NCBI GenBank assembly: GCA_947378905.1
Contig: CANCLV010000044.1
Location: 1-7,895 of the forward strand
Direction: 5' to 3'
Origin: Opitutia bacterium
GTDB lineage: Bacteria; Verrucomicrobiota; Verrucomicrobiia; Opitutales; UBA953
Length of the DNA stretch: 7,895 nt
Each line of letters begins with the position of its first letter. Positions within the stretch are counted from its first letter, which is position 1. A model generated the notes under the pieces. That model did not search any database. It saw nothing but the letters and a program-made list of their open reading frames with translations, and was not told the DNA's origin. Positions 1 through 6,517 of this stretch are shown one piece after another. The position numbers and the translations under genes were made by a program.

Positions 1-777
1 CGTGATATGTTACAAAATCACACGATGCAGTTACTCGCATTAACGGCGATGGATCAGCCGGCTTCTCTTTCCGCTGAACATATTCGTGATGAAAAAGTAA
101 AATTATTGAAATCTGTTCAGCCTTTGCGTCTCGGACCTAATGGCGACGCCGTGCGTGCTCAATACACTGCAGGATTATCGGGCGGCGAAAACGTTATCGG
201 ATATCACCAAGAAAAAGATATTCCTAATCACTCTTCCACGGAGACATTTTGTGCATTGCGATTAACGATTGATAATGCGCGTTGGGCTGGCGTTCCGTTT
301 TATATGCGTTCGGGTAAGCGTTTGGCCCGACGTGTTTCAGAAATCGCCGTACAATTTAAACAGCCTGTAACTGGCTTGTTTGCGGGAGACTCGCGTTACG
401 ACATCGCCCCGAATCGCTTGGTGATTCAGATTCAACCTGATGAAGGCGTCACGCTCGTCATGAATTCCAAAGTGCCTGGTCTAGAGCCTCGCACGCAGCC
501 CGTGCGCTTGAGTTTCCGTTACGCAACGACGTTCGGTTCGAATACTCCCGAGGCCTATGAGCGTTTAATTCTCGATGCCATTGTGGGCGACCGCACTTTA
601 TTTATCCGTGGCGATGAAACCGAAGCCTCTTGGCGTCTGTTCACTCCTCTCCTGAAAAGTTGGGAGCAGTTAGGTAAGACCGGTGTGGAGACTTATGCTG
701 CTGGATCTTGGGGTCCTGCAGGGGCTGATGATTTATTATCGGCGCAAGGACACAGCTGGCGTAATGCTGGAAGATAA
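1..777 (+). CDS. zwf: Glucose-6-phosphate 1-dehydrogenase, C-terminal part (5' end outside window)
   Basis: Oxidises glucose-6-phosphate to 6-phosphogluconolactone with reduction of NADP+, the first step of the oxidative pentose phosphate pathway in the cytoplasm. The reading frame is open from base 1 (Arg-Asp, then MLQNH), matching the family segment RDMLQNH, so the true start and the N-terminal Rossmann domain with the catalytic His motif (RIDHYLGK-type) lie upstream of the window. The 258 visible residues are the C-terminal alpha+beta domain. Recognisable blocks are the IRDEKVKLLKS helix, QYTAG, the ETFCALRLTIDNARWAGVPF block, MRSGKRL, RLVIQIQPDEGV, the RGDETEASW helix and the ending YAAGSWGPAG. 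All are standard for the family, with no break or missing block. The stop TAA is followed after 3 bases by the OpcA-like gene, so the two are almost certainly one transcript. The first ATG in view (base 7) is internal and is not the start. Confidence 0.96.
   Translation, partial: RDMLQNHTMQLLALTAMDQPASLSAEHIRDEKVKLLKSVQPLRLGPNGDAVRAQYTAGLSGGENVIGYHQEKDIPNHSSTETFCALRLTIDNARWAGVPFYMRSGKRLARRVSEIAVQFKQPVTGLFAGDSRYDIAPNRLVIQIQPDEGVTLVMNSKVPGLEPRTQPVRLSFRYATTFGSNTPEAYERLILDAIVGDRTLFIRGDETEASWRLFTPLLKSWEQLGKTGVETYAAGSWGPAGADDLLSAQGHSWRNAGR
769..773 (+). promoter_or_regulatory. Ribosome binding site for the OpcA-like gene, inside the end of zwf
   Basis: GGAAG lies 7 bases before the ATG at 781, a good Shine-Dalgarno distance. 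It sits within the last codons of zwf, which fits translational coupling of the two genes. It is one of only two clear Shine-Dalgarno sites in this window. Confidence 0.6.
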
Positions 778-780
778 TCC

Positions 781-1749
781 ATGGCTCATCCTATTTTAGA
801 TCATCTGTCGGGCTTTCCGTTAAAAGTATCGGAGGCACTGCATGCACTTGATAAAGCCTGGGCCGATGAAGGTGAAGAAGCCTCACGTGCTTCGCAGATG
901 AATTTAGTTTTGATGTTTGGTGCCGGAGTTAAACCCGATGATGCTCAAGCGCGATTTGATGAAGCGGTTTTATTCGCCCAACGTTATCCTTGTCGGGTCA
1001 TCGTATTGGCGGCTCGACCCGCTTCTGAAGCACATGCGCCTTTAGAAGCAAAAGTGAATGTGGTTTGTTTCTTCGATCCCAATCGTCGCGGTAAGCGTTG
1101 TTGCGAAGCCTTAATGTTAGCGCACGGAAAAACTACCAACGAACTCGAGTCGCTGGTCTCGACCTGGTTGGAGGGCGACTTGCCCGTGAATCTTTGGGCT
1201 CATGGTGTTACCGATGAAGAGATGGAGCCATGGTTAGTTTGGACGAAGCGTTGCCGTCGCATTGTCGCTGACCGTACGATTACAGGTAATGATTTTTTCT
1301 CACTGCCATTTCCCAAAGCATCAGCCGTTCGCGATTTATCCGTCGCGCGTTGTTTGCCCGTGCGTCAGGCAATCGGACAATTTTTAGCGGCTCATAAGCC
1401 TGAGGTCTTAGTGAAAGGTTTAAAAACCGTTACACTCAATCACACACCCACGATGCGTGGTGAGGCGATGGGCTTACTGAATTGGATGCGTGATTGCTTG
1501 GTCGAATGCTCCAAGGTCGCCAACGTGCCATTGAAGGCTGAATTTAAATTATCTGAAGAGGCACCTGCCGGAGACAATCTGGATGCCGAATGGGTATTCG
1601 AGGACGGTAGCCGATTTTCTTGGGAGCATGCCGATCAAGGCACCTGGGCAGGACTACGTTTTACCCGCGGTGAAACGACGCAATCACTCGCTCAACGCGT
1701 TGCTTTTATGGGTCCAGCCCAGGCTCTTTCTGAAGCGATATTTTTCTAG
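781..1749 (+). CDS. opcA: Glucose-6-phosphate dehydrogenase assembly protein, OpcA family
   Basis: 322 residues. OpcA-family proteins bind G6PD and promote its assembly into, or activation as, the active oligomer; in cyanobacteria this is tied to redox control through thioredoxin. Placement directly behind zwf is the classic arrangement and strongly supports the call. Family features visible are RYPCRVIVLAARP (residues 68-80, matching the usual R-P-R-IVL block), LPVNLWAHG (134-142, where many members have LPV-LWW) and the IVADRTI stretch (161-167), followed by a long C-terminal region of lower recognisability. There is no signal peptide or membrane segment, so it is cytoplasmic. The start is the ATG at 781 with GGAAG 7 bases upstream. 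The protein has several cysteines, including an adjacent pair (C107-C108); whether any is redox-active cannot be told from sequence. The family call rests on motifs and context, as the family diverges strongly between phyla. Confidence 0.85.
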   Translation: MAHPILDHLSGFPLKVSEALHALDKAWADEGEEASRASQMNLVLMFGAGVKPDDAQARFDEAVLFAQRYPCRVIVLAARPASEAHAPLEAKVNVVCFFDPNRRGKRCCEALMLAHGKTTNELESLVSTWLEGDLPVNLWAHGVTDEEMEPWLVWTKRCRRIVADRTITGNDFFSLPFPKASAVRDLSVARCLPVRQAIGQFLAAHKPEVLVKGLKTVTLNHTPTMRGEAMGLLNWMRDCLVECSKVANVPLKAEFKLSEEAPAGDNLDAEWVFEDGSRFSWEHADQGTWAGLRFTRGETTQSLAQRVAFMGPAQALSEAIFF

Positions 1750-1768
1750 AATCTAATTAATTCATAAA

Positions 1769-3967
1769 ATGAATTCGGATTTAGAAAATAGGATTAGTCT
1801 AGCCGAAGAATTGCTAAAAAATAATTTAATTCAGGAAGGAAAGAAAACGATTGATGAATTAATCGCTCAACAGCCTGAACACTATCGGGTGATTTTTTTA
1901 GCAGGTCTAGTGAGTGGAATGACTAATCAGTTAAGTGAGGCCGAGAAAAGTTTTCGTCAAGTAATTGAATTAAGCCCTCAACACTTTGGGGCGCATGAGA
2001 ACCTTGGCTTGTGTTTATTTAAACAAAATAAACTCGAAGAAGCTGAGTGGGCCTATACCGAAGCCCTAAAAATAAACCCCGAGTCTTACTCCGTTTTACG
2101 AGCCCTTGGTACGATTGCATTTAATCTCAAAAAATATGAAAAGGCTTCCTCCTGTTTAGCTAAGGCGCGGACCATGAATGCAGGCGAGCCGGCCATGAAT
2201 GCGCATTATGGTTATGCCTTGTATAAATTAAATAAAACGCCTGAAGCCTTGGAAGTCCTTACAGCGACATGTAAAAGCAATCCACAGCATTATCTGGCAT
2301 GGGCTTATCAGGGGCAGATTCTTTACGAACTAAAAAAGTACGCTGAATCACTTAAGTTTTTTGATAACGTTCTTAAAATAGATGATCAATTAGCCGAGGC
2401 ATGGAGTTACCGGGCTTTGAACTGCGTCGAGTTGGAATTAAATAATGACGCTATTTTTAGTTTTCAGAAGGCCATTAAATTAGAGCCTAAAAATGCGCTC
2501 CACTGGGCGAATCTCGCTGTTTATTTTGTCCGTAATAATCAAAAAGATAAGGCTGCGGAATGTTTTAGGAATTGTTATGCGATTTCTCCCGAGAAAGGGA
2601 ATTACCCAGGTGCTTTTTTGCATATGAAAAAGTTTTGTGCCGATTGGGATGGCTACGAAACTTTGGTAAAAGAAATTGAAACTGGAGTTTCTAAAGGACA
2701 GCTCGTGGCTTTTCCTTTTGATTTATTGAGTATATCGGAATCAGAAGAAAAATTGAAATTAAATGCGGAAACGAATGCTCGCACGTTTAGTGAAGCCACA
2801 TTGCCGCCCCTGATATTTTCTAAGAAAAATAAATCCGCTAAAATAAAGATTGGTTACCTGTGTGGCGAATTCAGGAATCACGCCATCACTGTCTGTTTAG
2901 TAGGGGTAATAGAGAGTCATAATCACGAACAGTTTGAAGTCATCGCATTCGATGATACACCTGATGACGGTAGCCAGATTCGCGAAAGAATTTTAAAAGC
3001 CTTTGACCGGGTTTATGATATTAAAAACATGAACGACGCAGAAGTCGCACTGCTCGTGAGACAATTAGAGGTAGATATCCTCATTGATTTAAATGGTTTC
3101 GCTGATCGGCCACGTCCAGGGGTTTTAAAGAATCGTGCTGCACCCGTCCAAGTGAATTATTTAGGTTATCCGGGCACGCAGGGCGTAGACTATATGGATT
3201 ATCTCATCGCCGATACTACGGTGATTCCTGAGGCCAGTCGTTCCTACTATTTAGAGAAGATTGCTTATTTACCTCACACCTACATGCCCAATGATTTTGG
3301 GAAAGAGAGAGAGATTAAACAGTCGCTTTCACGCCGTGAATACGGGTTGCCCAACGAAGGTTTTATATTCTCCTGTTTGAACATCGGTTATAAAATCACA
3401 CCCAACATTTTTGATATTTGGATGAATATTTTACGGCGAGTACCCGAGGGAGTACTTTGGTTGCCAGAAAACAATGAGGCCTTCCAGAAAAACATACGTC
3501 GCGAAGCTGAGCAGCGAGCCATTGATCCTGCACGAATTTACTTTGCTCCTCGGATTGCCGAACGCATGAAATATATTGCTCGGTATCGCGTGGCGGGGCT
3601 GTTCTTAGATACTTTGCCCTACAACGCTCACGCAACGGCAAGTGATGCCTTATGGGCCGGTGCTCCGTTGTTAACTTGTGTGGGTAAAACTCTGCCTGGG
3701 CGAGTGGCTGCGGGAATACTGAAAGCCTTGGATGTACCGGAATTAATTACCGATTCCCTGCAAGACTATGAAGATCGCGCTGTGGAATTGGCGACGCATC
3801 CAGAAAAACTCTCAGCGATTAAAGCGAAGATAAAAAGCAATCGTTACACTCAGCCTTTGTTTAATGTAGCCTTATATACCATTCATCTAGAGGCCTTGTA
3901 TCGTGAGATGTTCCGACGTTCTCAGGAAGGTCTGCCACCAGACCATATTGAGTTAAAAGTTTCTTAA
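1769..3967 (+). CDS. TPR-repeat O-GlcNAc transferase-like glycosyltransferase (GT41, SPINDLY type)
   Basis: 732 residues, predicted cytoplasmic, with no signal peptide or membrane segment. Residues about 3-275 form eight tetratricopeptide repeats in strict 34-residue register: the repeat-closing position falls at 36, 70, 104, 138, 172, 206, 240 and 274, and is Pro in six of the eight. After a linker (about 276-355) comes the GT41 catalytic region in two lobes. The N-lobe has IGYLCGEFRNHAIT (361-374, with H371 at the place of the conserved NH-P-T histidine of OGT), TPDDGSQIR, ILIDLNGF (437-444) and YLGYPGT (464-470). The C-lobe has LNIGYKITP (537-545, K542 at the place of the essential UDP-binding lysine of human OGT), YNAHATASDALWAG (618-631, H621), LPGRVAAGIL and the PLFN ending. 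Family members transfer GlcNAc, or fucose in plant SPY, from nucleotide sugar to Ser/Thr or other acceptors. Donor and target here are unknown. The ATG at 1769 has no Shine-Dalgarno and lies 19 bases after opcA. The TPR-coding 5' part is unusually AT-rich. Confidence 0.9.
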   Translation: MNSDLENRISLAEELLKNNLIQEGKKTIDELIAQQPEHYRVIFLAGLVSGMTNQLSEAEKSFRQVIELSPQHFGAHENLGLCLFKQNKLEEAEWAYTEALKINPESYSVLRALGTIAFNLKKYEKASSCLAKARTMNAGEPAMNAHYGYALYKLNKTPEALEVLTATCKSNPQHYLAWAYQGQILYELKKYAESLKFFDNVLKIDDQLAEAWSYRALNCVELELNNDAIFSFQKAIKLEPKNALHWANLAVYFVRNNQKDKAAECFRNCYAISPEKGNYPGAFLHMKKFCADWDGYETLVKEIETGVSKGQLVAFPFDLLSISESEEKLKLNAETNARTFSEATLPPLIFSKKNKSAKIKIGYLCGEFRNHAITVCLVGVIESHNHEQFEVIAFDDTPDDGSQIRERILKAFDRVYDIKNMNDAEVALLVRQLEVDILIDLNGFADRPRPGVLKNRAAPVQVNYLGYPGTQGVDYMDYLIADTTVIPEASRSYYLEKIAYLPHTYMPNDFGKEREIKQSLSRREYGLPNEGFIFSCLNIGYKITPNIFDIWMNILRRVPEGVLWLPENNEAFQKNIRREAEQRAIDPARIYFAPRIAERMKYIARYRVAGLFLDTLPYNAHATASDALWAGAPLLTCVGKTLPGRVAAGILKALDVPELITDSLQDYEDRAVELATHPEKLSAIKAKIKSNRYTQPLFNVALYTIHLEALYREMFRRSQEGLPPDHIELKVS

Positions 3968-4575
3968 GAACCTAAGTCGTTTTCTTTCATCCAATGTACT
4001 AATTGGGCGAAGGCTTTGGCGCGGTGACTGTGTTTATCTTTGGTTTGAGGTTGGAGCTCGCCAAAAGTTTTGTCGAATCCACTCGGAACAAAAAGTGAAT
4101 CGTAGCCGAATCCTTCAGTGCCTACTTCCGCTTCTAAAATTCGCCCCCAGCATTGACCGAGAAATTTTTGTTCTTCGTTGTTAGGACCGAGGATGAGTAA
4201 ATGACATTCAAAACGTGCGCCGCGTTTATGGAGCGGAGCTTTTTTCATTGCGTTCAAAAGTTTCGCACGATTTTCAGCGTCGGTCGCATTGTTACCTGCG
4301 TACACTGCGGAGTCTACGCCTGGGCCACCTTGTAAAGCATCGCAGCAAAGTCCGCTATCATCTGCGAGCACCCAAGATTTGTAGGGTGCGATTCTGCGAA
4401 GGGCTTCTGCTTTTAATCGACAGTTTCCGGTGAAGGTGCCCGTGATTTCTTCAACGTAGGGCATGCCGCCAATTTCTTTAGCTGAAAAGACGTTTACCCT
4501 TAGTCCTGCTTTTTTAAACAAACGACCGAATTCTTCCGTTTTATGGGCGTTTCCAGTGGCTAAATACAGGTCCAT
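3964..4575 (-). CDS. rdgB: XTP/dITP diphosphatase (non-canonical purine NTP pyrophosphatase, HAM1 family)
   Basis: 203 residues from the chosen start. Hydrolyses dITP, XTP and ITP to the monophosphate plus pyrophosphate, keeping deaminated purines out of DNA and RNA; cytoplasmic homodimer. Motifs are YLATGNAHKTEEF (residues 4-16, the substrate-binding SATGN-type N-terminus), ADDSGLCCDALQGGPG (71-86, with the catalytic-metal Asp pair D72/D73), YAGNNATDAENRAKLL, the EGFGYDSLFVP block (154-164) and SHRAKAF (183-189). Length is close to the family norm of about 200. I chose the ATG at 4575 because MDLYLATGN is the canonical N-terminus; a further in-frame ATG at 4662 would add 29 residues without family resemblance. 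The GGGG at 4577-4580 is a weak, very close Shine-Dalgarno. The family often has Glu-Asn in the TF-ENA motif; here it is TFTGNC (47-52), with Gly in place of Glu. The gene converges on the glycosyltransferase gene, sharing TTAA at the stops, and diverges from coaB. Confidence 0.95.
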   Translation of the reverse strand: MDLYLATGNAHKTEEFGRLFKKAGLRVNVFSAKEIGGMPYVEEITGTFTGNCRLKAEALRRIAPYKSWVLADDSGLCCDALQGGPGVDSAVYAGNNATDAENRAKLLNAMKKAPLHKRGARFECHLLILGPNNEEQKFLGQCWGRILEAEVGTEGFGYDSLFVPSGFDKTFGELQPQTKDKHSHRAKAFAQLVHWMKENDLGS

Positions 4576-4682
4576 ACCCCAGCGTGGGCACAAAATTATG
4601 AAATGGAAAGGTTGAAAAGACTGAGAAACGGTCGCCTTCACTCTCGCCCTCAGTGCCGCCATCCCTCAAATTAAATAAAGCA
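4576..4682. promoter_or_regulatory. Divergent spacer between rdgB and coaB, expected to hold both promoters
   Basis: 107 bases separate the two divergent starts, so promoters for both genes are expected here or just inside the flanking genes. On the - strand, CATAAT (bases 4597-4602 read in reverse) is a 5 of 6 match to a -10 box about 21 bases before the rdgB start, but I see no good -35 at the right distance. On the + strand, TTGAAA (4612-4617) resembles a -35, but no -10 follows at 16-18 bases. The short palindrome CCCA-GCG-TGGG (4578-4588) covers the rdgB ribosome-binding region. No riboswitch or terminator is recognisable. Both reading frames can be extended into this spacer (rdgB from an ATG at 4662, coaB from a GTG at 4653), but neither extension resembles its family. 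Confidence 0.4.
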
Positions 4683-5336
4683 ATGCCACTTCGTTGTTTA
4701 ATCACCGCAGGACCTACCCGGGAATTTTTTGATCCCGTGCGCTTTGTGAGTAATCCATCCACGGGCAAAATGGGTTTTGCTTTAGCCAAGGCGGCGAAGG
4801 CAGCAGGGTGGACCGTCGATTTGGTCAGCGGACCCGTTTCGCTACCCGAGCCTGAAGGCGTGATGTTTTATCCCGTGGTGACGGCGGAAGAGCTGATGCG
4901 TCAAACCGATGCGTTATTTGGTCCGTGCGATATTTTAATTATGACCGCCGCGGTCAGCGATTGGCGTCCTAAACAAACCCTTTCGCAAAAACTAAAGAAA
5001 GATGGTACAGCCATGAGTTTAGAAATGGAACCCGTGCCAGATATTTTAGCGGCGATGGCGGCACAAAGAAAACCCGGACAACTCTTAGTTGGTTTCGCTG
5101 CGGAGACAGAAAATATTGAAGCCCATGCTTTAGAAAAACTGAAGCGTAAGAAAATCGATTTGATTGCCGCTAATTCGGTAGCGGGAGCCGAGGGGGCTTT
5201 CGGAAATGATGAAAATACACTAATTTTATTGGGAAATAACGGATTCCGCCAGGTCTTAGGTCCGGCCTCAAAAGATAAAATTGCCGATTTATTAATTCAG
5301 CAAATTAGTCATATTGTCTCTGCTCGAGTCGCATGA
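4683..5336 (+). CDS. coaB: Phosphopantothenoylcysteine synthetase, stand-alone CoaB
   Basis: 217 residues. Joins 4'-phosphopantothenate and cysteine, using a nucleotide triphosphate through an acyl-nucleotidyl intermediate, in coenzyme A synthesis. Motifs of the CoaB (DFP) domain run in order: LITAGPTREFFDPVRFVSN (residues 6-24), STGKMGFALA (26-35), LVSGPVSLP (47-55), the MTAAVSDWRP block (87-96), KLKK (103-106, at the place of the conserved catalytic lysine loop), VPDILAAM (118-125), VGFAAETENIE (136-146) and KKIDLIAANSV (156-166, with the conserved Asn). Most bacteria carry CoaB fused behind the flavoprotein decarboxylase CoaC. Here the protein begins directly at the CoaB domain and nothing upstream encodes CoaC. 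I chose the ATG at 4683 because MPLRCLITAGPTRE starts exactly at the domain; a GTG at 4653 would add ten unremarkable residues. There is no clear Shine-Dalgarno. The stop overlaps the start of the kinase gene. Confidence 0.93.
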   Translation: MPLRCLITAGPTREFFDPVRFVSNPSTGKMGFALAKAAKAAGWTVDLVSGPVSLPEPEGVMFYPVVTAEELMRQTDALFGPCDILIMTAAVSDWRPKQTLSQKLKKDGTAMSLEMEPVPDILAAMAAQRKPGQLLVGFAAETENIEAHALEKLKRKKIDLIAANSVAGAEGAFGNDENTLILLGNNGFRQVLGPASKDKIADLLIQQISHIVSARVA

Positions 5337-6502
5337 TGAAAAGATATTTCAGTCCTTTAGATAAAGTGTTGAGTCGCATCGATGGTCTCGACTCTCAGAA
5401 CTTATCTATTCTCGTTCGTCGGCTCGAACGCGAGCGCGATCTCATGGAGACCGTGCTTCATACGTTGCGAGAAGGTGTAATTGTTTTATCTGAGGATGGT
5501 TCCATTGATTATGCCAACTCGGCTGCCGTGCAATTGCTCGGGGTGAGTATTGAAGAAGTGACGGGTGCTGAACTACGAAGAATTTCGCCTGATATTGCCA
5601 AAGCGTTGGAACTACCCGTACAAGTAGAAGCACTCACGCGTGAGATTGAAGTGACCTATCCTGAGTCGCGTGTTCTCCGTCTGCATCTTGCCCACGTGGG
5701 TTCGATGACTGATTCCGAAAATACCCGAAGAGTGGCTGTATTGAGTGATGTCACCAAAGAGCGCGTACAAACGGAAGACCGGATTGAGAGTGAACGGATT
5801 GATTCCATTGTGGCATTGGCTGCGGGTGTGGCGCACGAGATTGGCAATCCACTCAATGCGATTGGCCTGCATTTACAGGTATTACAGCGCGCGGCAGCAA
5901 AACTTGGAGATAGTGCTGAAGCTAAAAAAGTGCGTGAAGCCGCCGAAGTCTGTCAGGGTGAAATTAAACGACTCGATGGCATTGTCCGCGATTTTCTTGG
6001 AGCGGTGCGTCCGACCAAACCTAATTTAGTAGATACCGACTTAGTTGCCGTTGTGGCCGAGACGATGAATTTATTACAAGACCAATTGAAACAACTCGGC
6101 ATCCGCGTGTCGGTCGACGTTGGGAGTGAAATTCCGTTGATATTAGCAGACCGCAATCAAGTAAAACAGGCCTTGTTCAATGTGATGAAAAATTCTCTCG
6201 AGGCGTTGGATCGCGGTGGAGATATTTTTGTTAATTTCTCGACCGATGACGAATGGGTGATTTTAGCGGTGAAAGATACGGGGGTGGGAATTCCTGCCGA
6301 CAAACTCACACGGGTTTTTGATGCTTACTATTCTACCAAAGCGTCGGGTGGTGGTTTGGGTATGATGATTTTACTTAAGATTCTTCGGGCCCACGGTGGC
6401 ACGGTGGATATTGAGAGTACGCCTAATGTAGGAACGACCGTAACCCTCCGTTTTCCGCTGAAACATCGCCGGGTTCGTACTTTAGATGCACCGAAGGCTT
6501 GA
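5333..6502 (+). CDS. Soluble PAS-domain sensor histidine kinase (NtrB-like architecture), orphan
   Basis: 389 residues with no membrane segment or signal peptide, so a cytoplasmic sensor. An N-terminal helical stretch (about 1-40) leads into a PAS domain (about 38-140; LREGVIVLSEDGSIDYAN is a typical PAS opening). A linker helix precedes the dimerisation/phosphoacceptor domain with the H-box AGVAHEIGNPLNAI (164-177), phospho-accepting residue H168. The ATPase domain has the N-box NVMKNSLEAL (283-292, N287), G1 DTGVGIP (315-321), an F-box-like VFDAYYSTK (328-336), G2 GGGLGM (339-344) and the HGGTVDIES ending. All residues for autophosphorylation are present. The layout resembles NtrB/GlnL and related two-component kinases, but nothing fixes the signal. 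No response regulator lies next to it in the window. The ATG at 5333 overlaps the coaB stop (ATGA), implying translational coupling; a second ATG at 5336 is an equally possible start. Confidence 0.93.
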   Translation: MMKRYFSPLDKVLSRIDGLDSQNLSILVRRLERERDLMETVLHTLREGVIVLSEDGSIDYANSAAVQLLGVSIEEVTGAELRRISPDIAKALELPVQVEALTREIEVTYPESRVLRLHLAHVGSMTDSENTRRVAVLSDVTKERVQTEDRIESERIDSIVALAAGVAHEIGNPLNAIGLHLQVLQRAAAKLGDSAEAKKVREAAEVCQGEIKRLDGIVRDFLGAVRPTKPNLVDTDLVAVVAETMNLLQDQLKQLGIRVSVDVGSEIPLILADRNQVKQALFNVMKNSLEALDRGGDIFVNFSTDDEWVILAVKDTGVGIPADKLTRVFDAYYSTKASGGGLGMMILLKILRAHGGTVDIESTPNVGTTVTLRFPLKHRRVRTLDAPKA

Positions 6503-6510
6503 AAGCTTTG

Positions 6511-6517
6511 AGGAAGG
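6511..6517 (+). promoter_or_regulatory. Shine-Dalgarno stretch for ispH, start-deciding but oddly spaced
   Basis: GAGGAAGG (6510-6517) is the strongest purine-rich Shine-Dalgarno-like run seen in the window. Measured from its GAGG core, the TTG at 6518 is 4 bases away, a short but workable spacing. The GTG at 6533 is 15 bases from the end of the run, which is too far for an optimal site. An in-frame TGA at 6509-6511 rules out any start further upstream. Confidence 0.5.

Noticed and set aside
1775..2593. Possible DNA tandem repeat underlying the TPR region
   Set aside because: The 102-base periodicity exists only at the protein level (34-residue TPRs). The nucleotide sequences of the units are well diverged, so this is not a recent DNA repeat.
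3396..3641. Open frame on the - strand inside the glycosyltransferase catalytic region
   Set aside because: It is an antisense shadow of well-conserved GT41 coding sequence with no recognisable product.
4215..4433. Open frame on the + strand opposite rdgB
   Set aside because: It lies wholly within rdgB on the other strand, has an Arg/Leu/Ser-rich composition typical of shadow frames, and shows no recognisable motif.
4422..4439. RdgB has Gly in place of the usual Glu in the TF-ENA motif (TFTGNC)
   Set aside because: Considered as a loss of a metal-site residue. However, I recall Bacteroidetes members of the family having Gly at this position (LEGNA-type), and all other motifs are intact, so it is probably natural family variation.
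4578..4588. Short palindrome CCCA-GCG-TGGG as an operator
   Set aside because: A four-base stem is too short to support an operator claim. It may only affect access to the rdgB ribosome site.
4576..4662. N-terminal extension of rdgB from an ATG at 4662, and of coaB from a GTG at 4653
   Set aside because: The two extensions would overlap each other head to head, and neither resembles its family. The canonical N-termini begin exactly at 4575 and 4683.
5442..6156. Several 60-95 codon frames on both strands inside the histidine kinase gene
   Set aside because: They overlap conserved PAS, H-box and ATPase coding sequence, lack start signals, and their translations show no domain.
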